A stretch of DNA of 64,000 nt from Bryobacteraceae bacterium. Its GTDB lineage: Bacteria; Acidobacteriota; Terriglobia; Bryobacterales; Bryobacteraceae. The notes below the pieces were generated by a model. The model was given only the letters and a program-made list of their open reading frames with translations. It had not been told where the DNA came from and did no database searches. Of this stretch, positions 26,217 through 35,200 are shown one piece after another. The position numbers and the translations under genes are program-made. The number at the start of each line of letters is the position of its first letter. Within the stretch, counting starts at the first letter, position 1. The stretch spans positions 28,359-92,358 of the forward strand of contig JABAQT010000018.1 of the NCBI GenBank assembly GCA_019187195.1. Reading direction: 5' to 3'.

Positions 26217-27203
26217 ATGAAGAGACGGTGGTTTATCCGCGGAGCGGTCTCATTCGTTGTAGCCGGCGTGCGCGCGGCGGGAGTCAGCGACGAACGGGTG
26301 CGGCAGCTCAAGAATCTGCAGTTCGGCATGTTCATCTGCTGGTCCTTCAGCACGTTTTCCGGGAAGGAATGGACGCCCGGCGTGAAAGATGTCTCCTTCT
26401 TCCGCGCCAAGGAGGTGGACGTGGAACAGTGGGCGCGAACCGCGAAGGAAGCGGGGATGGGGTACATCCTGTTCCTCACCAAACATCACGACGGCTTCTG
26501 CCTGTGGGATACGAAGACGACGGAGAGGAAGGTGACGCGGGCTCCGCTGGGGCGGGATGTGCTGGCGGAACTGCGCAAAGCCTGCGACAGGCATGGGATC
26601 CAGTTGGCGTTGTATTTCTCGGAAGGCGATTGGACCTGGCCCGGAGCCGAGGATGGCAAGTCCGGGAAAGGAGGATCGAACCCGGAGGTGAAGAAGGCGC
26701 AGTTGAGGGAGTTGCTCAGCGGCTACGGCCCCATCGAGTTCATCTGGTTCGATCATGCGGTGGGCGATGGGGGCCTGAGTCACGGGGATACCGCCCGGTT
26801 CGTGAAGTCGCTTCAACCCAACTGCTTCGTGGGGTTCAACCACGGCAGCCAGGAAGGGGCCGATTTACGGTTGGGGGAGAGAGGGCGGCCTGGCCCGCTC
26901 GGTGATCATGCGGCGGCGGGCCCGTACATGCGCGACGCGCCTTCGAGCAGTTACCGGGTAGCGGAGTTCACCTATCCGATTCTGCCCGACCACAAGGGCG
27001 GCGCACAGTGGTTCTATTCACTGCCGGAGCATGACCGGCTGGCGCGGCCGGCGGAGAAAATTTACGAGGATTACGTGGGCGCGGTGAAATACGGGAATCT
27101 CTTTTCGCTCGATGTGGGACCTGATTATCGCGGCAGGTTGCGGGAGATCGATGTGAGGACGCTGAGAGAAGTTGGACGGATGATCCGGGGGCAGAGGCGG
27201 TAG
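26217..27203 (+). CDS. Exported GH29 alpha-L-fucosidase-like enzyme
   Basis: 328 aa. The N-terminus RRWFIRGAVSFVVAG is a Tat-like leader. The GH29 barrel is recognisable from LQFGMFICWSFSTFSGKEW, TKHHDGFCLW (88-97), and EFIWFDHAVG with Asp179 at the usual nucleophile position of retaining fucosidases. It would release alpha-L-fucose from glycans in the periplasm. It is shorter than many GH29 proteins, because the C-terminal beta-sandwich is absent. It sits 10 bp after the previous gene and 6 bp before GH51, a clear operon. The residue assignments follow family knowledge; specificity is inferred. Confidence 0.85.
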   Translation: MKRRWFIRGAVSFVVAGVRAAGVSDERVRQLKNLQFGMFICWSFSTFSGKEWTPGVKDVSFFRAKEVDVEQWARTAKEAGMGYILFLTKHHDGFCLWDTKTTERKVTRAPLGRDVLAELRKACDRHGIQLALYFSEGDWTWPGAEDGKSGKGGSNPEVKKAQLRELLSGYGPIEFIWFDHAVGDGGLSHGDTARFVKSLQPNCFVGFNHGSQEGADLRLGERGRPGPLGDHAAAGPYMRDAPSSSYRVAEFTYPILPDHKGGAQWFYSLPEHDRLARPAEKIYEDYVGAVKYGNLFSLDVGPDYRGRLREIDVRTLREVGRMIRGQRR

Positions 27204-27209
27204 CCGGGC

Positions 27210-28787
27210 ATGGAACGTCGAAGTTTCGTGATGGCGCTGGCGGGGCTGGGCATGGCGCAGAGCGGAGCGGACGCGCTGGTCGAGGCGTCCCCTTCCGAAG
27301 CGGGCCCCGAGATCAGCAAGCATCTGTACGGGCATTTCATCGAGCACCTGGGCACTGTCATCCACGACGGTGTCTGGGTGGGGCCGGACTCGAAGATCCC
27401 CAACGCAGGGGGCATCCGCAAGCAGTTCATCGATGACATGAAGCGAATCTCCGCTCCGAATCTTCGCTGGCCGGGCGGGTGTTTCGCCGATGGTTATCAC
27501 TGGCGGGACGGCATAGGGAGGAAACGCCCGCGCACTTACAATTACTGGCAACACAGCATGCCGGCGGGGCTGGACCACACGGAGACGAACCAATTCGGCA
27601 TCCATGAGTTCATGCGGGCGTGCCGGCTGATCGGCGCCGAGCCGTACGTGGCGGCGAACGTAGGTTCGGGAAGCCCGCGCGAGTTTCATGACTGGGTTTC
27701 GTACTGCAACGCTCCGGCGGGCACGGTTTCGCTCGCCGATGAGCGGGCGGCGAACGGGGACAAGGAGCCTTTCGGCGTTAGCTGGTGGGGCGTGGGGAAC
27801 GAATCGTGGGGCTGCGGAGGGGACATGAAGCCCGCCGAGTACGCGGCGCTGTACCGGCGCTTTGTGACGCAGTTCCCGGTCTATCCGCCGAAGCCGCGCC
27901 TGGTGGCCACGGGTCCCCGCGGCCATTCGCGGGACATGGACCTTGGCTGGACTACGGGATTTTTTGAAGCGATGCGGGAGCATCGTTCGCCGGTAAACGG
28001 ATTCTCACTGCATTACTACACGGATTTCCGCAATGGAAGAGGCCGCGCGCCGGCGTTCGACGCAGCGGGGTGGTATGCGGTGATCCGGGAAGGGATGCGC
28101 ACGGCGGATGTGATCGCCAAACATTGGGAGGTGATGAGCCGGTTCGATCCACGCCACCGGACGAAGCTTGTAGTGGATGAATGGGGCGTGTGGTATTCAC
28201 CCGGAGACGAGATCGCGCCGCGCGCGATCCTCAGCCAGCCTCTGACGCTGCGCGACGCGCTTCACACGGCGGTGACCTTCGACGCATTCCAGCGCCACGC
28301 GGACAAAGTCGCCATGGCGTGCGTCGCGCAGACGGTGAATTGCATCCACTCGCTGTTTCTGGCCGATGGTGGAAAGTGGGTGCGAACTCCCGTGTATTCG
28401 GTTTTTGAAATGTACCGGCCGCATATGGGGGCGCGGTCCGTTCCGCTACGAATCCGGGCGGATGAGATAGCCGTGCCGGCGGACGGCGGTTCCGCGCGGA
28501 TGGCCGGTTTATCGGGTTCGGCTTCGATGATCGGGAAGAGGCTGACGGTGACGCTGACGAACCCTTCGCTCGATGTGGGGAAGAAAGCGCGCGTGCGCGT
28601 GGCGGGAGGCGCCATCGCCGAGGGGCGGGGGCGGGTGCTGACGCATGAGAACATGCAGGCGCGCAACTCTTTCGAGCGGCCGAATGAAGTGCAACTCGCG
28701 CCGGTCAGGGTCGACTTACGAGAGGGTGACGCGGAGGTAGTGATACCAAGGCAGGCCGTGGTTGCCCTGGAGTTGCGGATCAGTTGA
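27210..28787 (+). CDS. GH51 alpha-L-arabinofuranosidase
   Basis: 525 aa. SKHLYGHFIEHLG, LRWPGGCFADGYHWRDGIG, the acid/base Glu198 in WWGVGNESWGCGG and the nucleophile Glu324 in VVDEWGVWY are the standard GH51 marks. A short Tat-like leader (RRSFVMALAGLGMA) suggests export. The enzyme removes terminal arabinofuranose from arabinoxylan, arabinan or arabinogalactan. It ends the operon with the glycosidase-like gene and GH29. The C-terminal beta domain (about 420-525) is present. Confidence 0.93.
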   Translation: MERRSFVMALAGLGMAQSGADALVEASPSEAGPEISKHLYGHFIEHLGTVIHDGVWVGPDSKIPNAGGIRKQFIDDMKRISAPNLRWPGGCFADGYHWRDGIGRKRPRTYNYWQHSMPAGLDHTETNQFGIHEFMRACRLIGAEPYVAANVGSGSPREFHDWVSYCNAPAGTVSLADERAANGDKEPFGVSWWGVGNESWGCGGDMKPAEYAALYRRFVTQFPVYPPKPRLVATGPRGHSRDMDLGWTTGFFEAMREHRSPVNGFSLHYYTDFRNGRGRAPAFDAAGWYAVIREGMRTADVIAKHWEVMSRFDPRHRTKLVVDEWGVWYSPGDEIAPRAILSQPLTLRDALHTAVTFDAFQRHADKVAMACVAQTVNCIHSLFLADGGKWVRTPVYSVFEMYRPHMGARSVPLRIRADEIAVPADGGSARMAGLSGSASMIGKRLTVTLTNPSLDVGKKARVRVAGGAIAEGRGRVLTHENMQARNSFERPNEVQLAPVRVDLREGDAEVVIPRQAVVALELRIS

Positions 28788-28797
28788 GGTTGGGACC

Positions 28798-28860
28798 TTA
28801 TCGCCGCGAGTGGGATGCGGCGCCGGGAATGTAGCCGCGGACCTTCGCGCGGATGCGGTA
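28798..28860 (-). pseudogene. Remnant of an SMP-30/gluconolactonase gene 3' end
   Basis: The minus strand reads YRIRAKVRGYIP then a short tail and TAA at 28798-28800. YRIRAKVRGYI is identical to the last residues of the SMP-30 protein at 32618-33562. No upstream part of a gene remains in frame. It looks like a leftover or displaced copy of that gene's end next to the TonB receptor stop. Confidence 0.5.
28829..28860. repeat. 32-bp direct repeat, copy 1
   Basis: Identical over 32 bp, same orientation, to 32625-32656. The two copies bracket the TonB receptor gene. Confidence 0.85.
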
Positions 28861-28924
28861 GATGCAATTTGTTGATCTTGATGCCCTCCCGAACAGCCGC
28901 GATAGCAAATCGCATCGCTCCATA

Positions 28925-31900
28925 TCAGAACACGTACTTCAGCGAGAGTTGGATCTCCCGCATGGTGGTGTCAGTAGAGCTGATCCTAGCGAAAGAAGAA
29001 CTGCTTAAGTTGGCATTGGGAATCGAAAAATTTGGCCGGTTCGGAATATTAAACGCCTCGAAACGGAACTGAAGCTCATGTTCTTCTACTATCGGAAACT
29101 TCTTCATGGCGGAAAAATCCCAACTGAACAGTTCCGGACCGATCATGGTGTCACGACCAACGTTGCCGAAGGTGTAAGGCGAAATCCGGACGAAGGCAGC
29201 GGGATTGAAGTAACGCTGGGGATCCTTGCCGCCCGGTGGATTCAGAGGTGCGGTCGTACGGTTGGGGTGCTGGCTAGGCCATCCGATGTTGGCATCATCC
29301 ACTCCGTTCTGGATGGTGTACGGAAGCCCGCTGCGGTAAGTGAAGATACTGCCGAGTTGCCATCCTCCTAATGCGAAGCTGGAAACACCCGCGTTCAACC
29401 ATCGTTTGCCCTTACCAATAGGGAGCTCCCACAGTATGGAGGTAACAAGCCGTTGCTTCTGGTTAAAGTTTGCAAGCCCACGCGAGGCACTCAGGTTATA
29501 AGGGTCCTGTGGAAAGTCCTCGTCTCCGCCATGGGTCCGGATGCCACTACCATTGTCGATGGCTTTGGAGAAGGTGTAACTGACGAGGGCCGTGTACCCC
29601 CGGGAGAACTGCTGTTGAAATTTCGCTGTCAGAGCATGGTAGTTAGAGTTAACAGCGCTCTGCAACAGTTGAATAATACCTAACTCGTTGAAAGGTCGTC
29701 TACTCTGGACATCACCTGGCCCTGGTGTGGGGAAATTGACCGGCACCCACCGCTCAATCTTATGGCCCTGGTTGCCAGTGTAGCCGACCTCAAGCACGGC
29801 ATCCTTGGTCAATTGACGCTGAGTATTGAATAGGTACTGGATGACGTACGGCGTGCGACGGTCATACTGATTGGATAGAATCGTCGGCGAGGCGACCACC
29901 ACTGTCCCCAGACTAGCGAAAGGAGCGTCGAGCGTCAGGTTCGGAAAATCATTGTTGGATGTGTCATTGCGCCGGGCGGCCAGGTTGCGGGACATGTCAT
30001 AGCGCGCGTTGCCGATATCCTGGGCGAAGAACACACCGAATCCGCTACGGATGGTCCACCGCGAGGTCGGGCTATAAGCGAGTCCGATGCGGGGCGCAAA
30101 GTCGATGTAATCTGTCTGGACCAGCGCACGGCCCAAGCGTCCATCGCGGGCAATTTGGACACTAGGTGCGTATCGGAATGGCATGCTTTCGTAGAAATCG
30201 CCTGATCCGGCGCGCACTACTACCGGACGGCGCGTGGGGTCGAACAATGATATGACCTGCGTGTTGATCAGGCCATTGTGCTTATGGATATAGGGCGGTG
30301 TAAATTCATAGCGCAATCCTATACTCAAGATCAGGTTCGAATGGAGCTTCCAGGAGTCATCGATGTAGTAGTACTGGCGCGTACCCCTCAGTTGAGCCAC
30401 AGCGAGGCCCAATGAGCCTGCGCTGGTACGGACCAGTCCAAGCAGATAGTCTGCCATTCCAAAACCGGTATTAGGTGCGGCGCTCGGGTTTTGAGTCGCC
30501 TGTCCGGAAAAACCGAAGGAGCCGCGAGGAAACTGGTTGCCGATTTGGTTGTACTGGTCCCGCCGGAATTCTACTCCGAAGCGAAGAGAATGCCGACCAG
30601 CGTTAACGGAGATGTTGTCAATCCATTCGAATACGTTAGTCCTGGTTAGGTTGGGGGCGGTGGAGGAATCGCCAAAACCCGAGAATCCGGTAATACCGAT
30701 GCTGGGGATACCCCAGATCAATGGCTCGGGTGGCGCGATGCCAGGAATCCCGCCCAATTCACCGACGGCATTGTTCACGTAAGCCCCCGCCTGAAGGTTT
30801 GAGTTGAGGAAGCGGTTGTACCCGAATCGAAATTCGTTCACAATTGCCGGTGTCAGGACCCGCGTGTTCGAGAGCATCCCCTGCTGGACCTTCGTATCCA
30901 GTTTGAAACCCTGATCGTGGAATGTGCTGGGCGTCAAAGACAATTCGTCCCCCCAACTCCACCGTCCAAACCAGTTGGACTTGGAATTCTGGGCGAAATC
31001 GATGCGTATGGTGAACTGGTCGGAATCCTGGCGCCTGCCTTCGAGCGCCTGATAGTTGCGGGATAATCCGGCTCCAGTGACGTTTGGCAACGGATAATAT
31101 TTCAGCAACGCGACGGCCTTTCCATTGAACCGACTGGACGGGATCGCGTTCCCCGAGAAGGGCTGAGCGAGCACAGTTGTGCCACTGCGCACTCGGGTGG
31201 CTGGATCGTAAATCACTTGTGGGATACCAGCAAAATTGCCCTCGCGCATAGCTATGGTCGGCAGGTCGGCGTTCTGGCGAAGACCCTTGCGGTCGCGAAG
31301 GGCTTCGTAGTTTGCCATGAAGAACAGTTGGTTCTTACCGCTGTAGATTTTCGGGACAAACACCGGACCGGCGAGCGTGAACCCATATTGGTTGCGAACA
31401 AAAGGATTCTTGACCGGCGCGACAGAGGTGAAGCCGAAATCGTTGGCATCCATCTTCGAGTTGCGGAAGAACTCAAATAGTGCACCGTGGAAGGAATTGG
31501 TACCTGCCTTGGTGGAGACATTGATCTGGCTAGTGTTGCGACCGAATTCGGCCGGGTAGATGCCAGTCTGCACCTTGAATTCCTCCAGGGCATCTATAGA
31601 TGGTAGAAAGAGATAACTGTTGAAGTTGTTGTCGGTGTTCTCCACGCCATCGAGGGTGTAGTGGTTGAATTCGCTACGCTGGCCTGAAACGCTGATATTC
31701 TGAGTGGACCGCTGACCACCTTGAATGCTCACCTGTTGGCCGGCGTTGCCGAATCCGTAGCTGACATTGGGACTAAGCGCGATCAACTGGAGGAAGTTCC
31801 TGCCGTCAAGAGGCAGATCCACAATACGCCTATTCTCGATCACTGTCCCCGTGGTGGCGTTCTCCGTCATCAGCAAGAGAGACGTCGCCGGCACGTTCAG

Positions 31901-32251
31901 GGTCTCAGTGACCTGGCCTACCTCCATACGGAAGTCAATCCGAGCGACCTGTTGCACCTGCAACTGGACGTCGCTGCGCATCACTGATTGAAAGCCTGCC
32001 ATCTCAGCCCGCAGGCGGTATATTCCCGGCAGGAGAGATGGGAACCTGTAGGTACCGGAGCTGTTGGTGATAGCTTGCCGACTTACATTGGTACCCTCGT
32101 TCGTTATGGTGATCGATACTCCGGCTATGACGGCACCGCTGGAGTCGGTTACTTCACCCGTGATTTCCCCTTGCGTCTGTCCGCACAGAGGCGGAACTAC
32201 CAGAATCGCCAGAAGTCCAATCGCTCGAACCACGCGACATTGCGGCGACAT
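28925..32251 (-). CDS. Oar-like TonB-dependent outer-membrane receptor with carboxypeptidase-regulatory domain
   Basis: 1108 aa. Signal peptide (AIGLLAILVVPPLCG), then a CarboxypepD_reg beta domain (about 25-110; GEITGEVTDSSGAVIAGVSI, GTYRFPSLLPGIYRL). A plug domain (about 125-240; VENTDNNFNSYLFLPSIDAL, VSTKAGTNSFHGALFEFFRN) and a large beta-barrel end in a typical aromatic C-terminus (EIQLSLKYVF). This is the Oar/TonB type expanded in Acidobacteria and probably imports glycans or oligosaccharides with TonB-ExbBD. The ATG at 32251 is preferred; a GTG at 32269 is in frame. A sigma-70-like promoter lies just upstream. Position between GH51 and SMP-30 suggests a sugar ligand. Base composition is visibly more even than in the glycosidase genes. 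Confidence 0.92.
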   Translation of the reverse strand: MSPQCRVVRAIGLLAILVVPPLCGQTQGEITGEVTDSSGAVIAGVSITITNEGTNVSRQAITNSSGTYRFPSLLPGIYRLRAEMAGFQSVMRSDVQLQVQQVARIDFRMEVGQVTETLNVPATSLLLMTENATTGTVIENRRIVDLPLDGRNFLQLIALSPNVSYGFGNAGQQVSIQGGQRSTQNISVSGQRSEFNHYTLDGVENTDNNFNSYLFLPSIDALEEFKVQTGIYPAEFGRNTSQINVSTKAGTNSFHGALFEFFRNSKMDANDFGFTSVAPVKNPFVRNQYGFTLAGPVFVPKIYSGKNQLFFMANYEALRDRKGLRQNADLPTIAMREGNFAGIPQVIYDPATRVRSGTTVLAQPFSGNAIPSSRFNGKAVALLKYYPLPNVTGAGLSRNYQALEGRRQDSDQFTIRIDFAQNSKSNWFGRWSWGDELSLTPSTFHDQGFKLDTKVQQGMLSNTRVLTPAIVNEFRFGYNRFLNSNLQAGAYVNNAVGELGGIPGIAPPEPLIWGIPSIGITGFSGFGDSSTAPNLTRTNVFEWIDNISVNAGRHSLRFGVEFRRDQYNQIGNQFPRGSFGFSGQATQNPSAAPNTGFGMADYLLGLVRTSAGSLGLAVAQLRGTRQYYYIDDSWKLHSNLILSIGLRYEFTPPYIHKHNGLINTQVISLFDPTRRPVVVRAGSGDFYESMPFRYAPSVQIARDGRLGRALVQTDYIDFAPRIGLAYSPTSRWTIRSGFGVFFAQDIGNARYDMSRNLAARRNDTSNNDFPNLTLDAPFASLGTVVVASPTILSNQYDRRTPYVIQYLFNTQRQLTKDAVLEVGYTGNQGHKIERWVPVNFPTPGPGDVQSRRPFNELGIIQLLQSAVNSNYHALTAKFQQQFSRGYTALVSYTFSKAIDNGSGIRTHGGDEDFPQDPYNLSASRGLANFNQKQRLVTSILWELPIGKGKRWLNAGVSSFALGGWQLGSIFTYRSGLPYTIQNGVDDANIGWPSQHPNRTTAPLNPPGGKDPQRYFNPAAFVRISPYTFGNVGRDTMIGPELFSWDFSAMKKFPIVEEHELQFRFEAFNIPNRPNFSIPNANLSSSSFARISSTDTTMREIQLSLKYVF

Positions 32252-32269
32252 TTCTGCCCACCCCCTCAC

Positions 32270-32617
32270 TCGGAATTTTCGTTAGGAAGTATAACCCTCG
32301 CCAAGTTCGATTGCAACGGATTTTTGTCACCGGTTTCTCCTGAATTGTATTTCTGAATTTGTTTACGGCTGGAACTGGGATAAACCGGTCCCGTCATGAA
32401 GTCCAACCCCGTATTCTTCAGTCTGAGAAACCTCACACAAACGGCATGGCGAAAGGGCCAGGCCACGGTTGAAGAGGTTCTAAATCACTCCCTCGCAACG
32501 GGAAGAACCTGAGATACGCCGCCGCGCAAGCATACACCCAAAACTGCCATTCACCGCTCACCATCGGTCTTAAGGGCCATCCCAGATCGAGTCTTTACGC
32601 AGTTTGGCTTCGTACCG
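32270..32617. other. Intergenic stretch upstream of the TonB receptor
   Basis: It holds the receptor promoter (32288-32316). A plus-strand small frame at 32396-32512 (38 codons, ATG to TGA, ending LNHSLATGRT) has no recognised family and no good Shine-Dalgarno; it is not called as a gene. Nothing else was seen. Confidence 0.6.
32288..32316 (-). promoter_or_regulatory. Sigma-70-like promoter of the TonB receptor
   Basis: On the minus strand TTGCAA (32316-32311) and TATACT (32293-32288) are separated by exactly 17 bp. This predicts a start near 32280 and a leader of about 30 nt before the ATG at 32251. Confidence 0.65.
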
Positions 32618-33562
32618 CTAACGGATGTAGCCGCGGACCTTCGCGCGGATGCGGTAAAGGGAGGTCGTGGCGGTAATGTAGAGGGTGCGGGAATCCGCAT
32701 CGCCCCAACAAAGATTGGCGGCGGTTTCCGGAAGGGCGATAGTGCCCAGGTGGTTGCCGGCGGGGTCCCAGATCCAGATGCCGTAGGGGCCCGTGACGTA
32801 GAGGTTCCCTTTGCTGTCGACGCGCATTCCGTCGGGCGAACCGCTGCCCGGCGGGCCTTCCTCCCTGCCGAATATTCTTCCGTTCGCCACGCCGCCGTCC
32901 GGGGTGACGTCGTAGACGTGGATGGTTTTGCGGCTGGTGTCGTCGACGTAGAGCCGTTTGCCGCCGGGTGAGAAGGCGAGGCCGTTCGGTTGCTCAAGGT
33001 CGCGAATCAGGAGGCGGACAGAGCCGTCAGGGCCGAGGCGAAAGACGCCCTGAAAGTCGAGCTCCTGTTTTTCTCCCTTGGGAAGGTCGAGCGTGGGGTC
33101 GGTGAAATAGAGGGCGCCGCCCGGTCCGAGCACGACATCATTGGGGCTGTTGAACCTCCTGCCCTCGTAGCGGTCCGCGATGACTTTGTAGTTTCCATCG
33201 GGGCTCACGTCTATCAGAGCGCGCAGGGCGCTCGCGGTGGTGATGAAGTGATGATCGCGGTCGAACGTACTGCCGTCGGAATCGATGATACGGAGCAGGG
33301 TTTCGGTGCGGCCGTCCGGAAAGACGCGAAAGATCCTGTTGCGCACTTCATCGCTGACGCAGACGAAGCCTTTCGGATCCCAAACGGGGCCTTCCGTAAA
33401 CCCGAACCCGCCCGCGACCCTGGTAAGCCGGGCATCGGGGGCGATGAGGTCATGAAAACGCGGCGAGAGCGGTTTCAGTTCGAACCGGCGCGGCGGGCGG
33501 GCGTCCTGGGCCGTCAGGACCGTGGACGCAAGCAGCAACAGAAAAATAGCGGGGAGCTTCAA
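32618..33562 (-). CDS. Exported SMP-30/gluconolactonase/LRE-like hydrolase
   Basis: 314 aa. Signal peptide (LPAIFLLLLASTVLTAQ) and a six-bladed propeller of the SMP-30 family. The metal-site residues are in place: Glu57 in GFTEGPVW, Asn141 in FNSPNDVVLG, and Asp in GSPDGMRVDSKGN. Such enzymes open sugar lactones made by sugar dehydrogenases. The TTG start at 33562 has AAAGGA well placed upstream. Its last 32 bp of coding DNA are repeated at 28829-28860. It lies upstream of the TonB receptor on the same strand, 366 bp away. Confidence 0.9.
   Translation of the reverse strand: MKLPAIFLLLLASTVLTAQDARPPRRFELKPLSPRFHDLIAPDARLTRVAGGFGFTEGPVWDPKGFVCVSDEVRNRIFRVFPDGRTETLLRIIDSDGSTFDRDHHFITTASALRALIDVSPDGNYKVIADRYEGRRFNSPNDVVLGPGGALYFTDPTLDLPKGEKQELDFQGVFRLGPDGSVRLLIRDLEQPNGLAFSPGGKRLYVDDTSRKTIHVYDVTPDGGVANGRIFGREEGPPGSGSPDGMRVDSKGNLYVTGPYGIWIWDPAGNHLGTIALPETAANLCWGDADSRTLYITATTSLYRIRAKVRGYIR
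32625..32656. repeat. 32-bp direct repeat, copy 2
   Basis: Lies in the last codons of the SMP-30 gene. Identical to 28829-28860. Confidence 0.85.
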
Positions 33563-33574
33563 GTTCTGTCCTTT

Positions 33575-34318
33575 CTACGGGGCGGCGAGTACATCCCGAA
33601 GAATTCCCATTGTGAGAATGAGCACGGCTTCGTAAAGGGAGCGGTCCCAGAGGTCACGTCCATCGAGAGCTTCGACCAGCAGGTTAGCAGAAGCGGCAAG
33701 GCGCGGGTAAAGACGGTTCAGCAGGCCGAGATAATCCGCCCGCTTCGGCCACTCGATGGGCGTGGTTCCCAGTTGCGCGGCGGTCCAGGCGCTGAGCAGT
33801 TGCAGGCGCTGGCAGGCTTCCGGTTCGGGCGCGCGCGGCAGGAGGAGCATGGAGTTCATCCATTGCTCCTGGGCGCGCGTCCAGAACGCCATGTAGTCGA
33901 AGCCGCGGCGGCGGGTTTCCTCGTGAATGAGGACATGCTGCACGATGTCGCCCGCGTGTGTCGACAGGCAGGGTTTAGCGGAATCATAGGCCGGCGCGCG
34001 GTAGCCGAGAACATCCAACCAGATATGGCCGTACTCATGCGCCAGCAGCGAATCCTCGAGACCCTGCCAATCGGCGGCGCGGGCCATGTTGAGAAGAACG
34101 AAGTGGAAGCCGTCCTGGTTCAGAGAGAGCGCGTGGGCGAGGAGGAACTGGCGGACGAAGGATTCCTGAAGCAAGTACCGGCGGACAATTTCGCGTCCGG
34201 GAAAAGAGGGCGGGATGTGGAGGGTGTTTGCGTCCGTGTCTGTCTCGACGCGCACGAGCACGACCGGGCCCCCGGAGAGGAGTTCGATTTCGCGGCTCCA
34301 GTCTTCGAGCGTGCTCAT
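33575..34318 (-). CDS. Unknown protein with an HExxH (zincin-like) motif
   Basis: 247 aa. The central HEYGH at residues 94-98 in LLAHEYGHIWLDVLGY is the classical zinc-binding and catalytic motif of metallopeptidases; a third ligand is not obvious, though IHEE and several histidines follow. No signal peptide, so cytoplasmic. It overlaps the upstream ACT-domain gene by 4 bp (ATGA), so the two are translationally coupled. I do not recognise the family. A non-catalytic role cannot be excluded. Confidence 0.7.
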   Translation of the reverse strand: MSTLEDWSREIELLSGGPVVLVRVETDTDANTLHIPPSFPGREIVRRYLLQESFVRQFLLAHALSLNQDGFHFVLLNMARAADWQGLEDSLLAHEYGHIWLDVLGYRAPAYDSAKPCLSTHAGDIVQHVLIHEETRRRGFDYMAFWTRAQEQWMNSMLLLPRAPEPEACQRLQLLSAWTAAQLGTTPIEWPKRADYLGLLNRLYPRLAASANLLVEALDGRDLWDRSLYEAVLILTMGILRDVLAAP

Positions 34319-34686
34319 TCGTCCACGGTATGGCCCCCGGCGGTGAGGGCGGCGATGGCTTGCGGCAGCGAGGTCTCCTTGACAAGGATATAGTCCGTAT
34401 CGAACGTGGAGACGGCGAACAGGCTGATTCCGGCATCGGCGAGGGGTTGCGCGATGGAGAGCAGAACGCCGATGAGGGAAAGGTCGAGCGGACCGGCGAC
34501 GCGCAGCGCCCGCCAGTCCGGGTCCCGGGTCACCGAAGGCGGCGCCGCGGATTGAGAGCAGACAATGGAAAGTTCGCCGGCGGTGCGAGTGACCGACAGA
34601 AACGGCCCGGCGGCCCAGGCAGGCAGCGGGTCACCCGGCTCCATGCGGCAGATGGCGAGTGGTTCCGGCAGGACGGTCAGCGTCAC
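34315..34686 (-). CDS. ACT-domain protein (ACT_7/CASTOR-like)
   Basis: 123 aa with GTG start at 34686. The second half, VAGPLDLSLIGVLLSIAQPLADAGISLFAVSTFDTDYILVK read in parts, is the conserved block of small stand-alone ACT proteins that bind amino acids. The N-terminal half is another ACT-like or linker region. Its stop overlaps the HExxH gene start (ATGA). Divergent from ogt with only 22 bp between starts, so the promoters overlap. Confidence 0.85.
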   Translation of the reverse strand: MTLTVLPEPLAICRMEPGDPLPAWAAGPFLSVTRTAGELSIVCSQSAAPPSVTRDPDWRALRVAGPLDLSLIGVLLSIAQPLADAGISLFAVSTFDTDYILVKETSLPQAIAALTAGGHTVDE

Positions 34687-34708
34687 CAGTTCAGGATAAG
34701 CTGGAGAG

Positions 34709-35200
34709 GTGGAACGGGTCTACTACAGCGAGATGGCGAGCCCGGCGGGGCGCTTGCTGCTGGCGGGGACGGGAGACGCCCTGCGGATGTTGAGCTTCAC
34801 GATGGGACCCAAGGCGCGCGAGGCGGCGGCGGATTGGGTTCGGGATGAAGGTCCCTTCGAGCGGGTGAAGGCGGAGTTGGGAGAGTACTTTTCGGGCGAG
34901 AGGCGGGAATTCAGCGTGAACCTCGCTCCGGCAGGCACGGACTTTCAACTTCGCGTCTGGAGCGCGCTTCGAGAGATTCCCTATGGAACGACGATTTCCT
35001 ATGGTGAACTGGCGCGCCGCATTGGAAACCCGAAGGGATCGCGGGCGGTGGGGCTGGCCAACGGAGCGAATCCCATCGCGATCATCGTGCCGTGCCACCG
35101 CGTAATCGGTTCGACGGGAAAACTCACCGGATTCGGCGGCGGGCTCGATATCAAGCAACGATTGCTCGATTTGGAGCGCGGCGTCCGGCTCCTGGGGTGA
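34709..35200 (+). CDS. ogt: Methylated-DNA-protein-cysteine S-methyltransferase
   Basis: 163 aa. Ogt removes O6-methylguanine by transferring the methyl to its own cysteine, Cys129 in the IVPCHRVIG motif. PYGTTISYGELARRIG and GNPKGSRAVGLANGANP are the DNA-binding and active-site blocks. Start GTG 34709 or ATG 34733; neither has a clean Shine-Dalgarno. The stop codon overlaps the ATG of the TIR gene (TGATG), so the pair is translationally coupled. Confidence 0.95.
   Translation: MERVYYSEMASPAGRLLLAGTGDALRMLSFTMGPKAREAAADWVRDEGPFERVKAELGEYFSGERREFSVNLAPAGTDFQLRVWSALREIPYGTTISYGELARRIGNPKGSRAVGLANGANPIAIIVPCHRVIGSTGKLTGFGGGLDIKQRLLDLERGVRLLG

Noticed and set aside
24425..26482. 685-codon minus-strand frame, Arg/His/Pro-rich
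   Set aside because: Antisense to the glycosidase-like gene, no start signal and no recognisable motif.
28925..32251. Transposon-borne receptor with terminal inverted repeats
   Set aside because: The flanking 32-bp sequences are direct repeats of coding DNA; no transposase or inverted termini were found.
32396..32512. 38-codon plus-strand frame
   Set aside because: Plausible composition but no Shine-Dalgarno, no family and no neighbour; kept only as a note.
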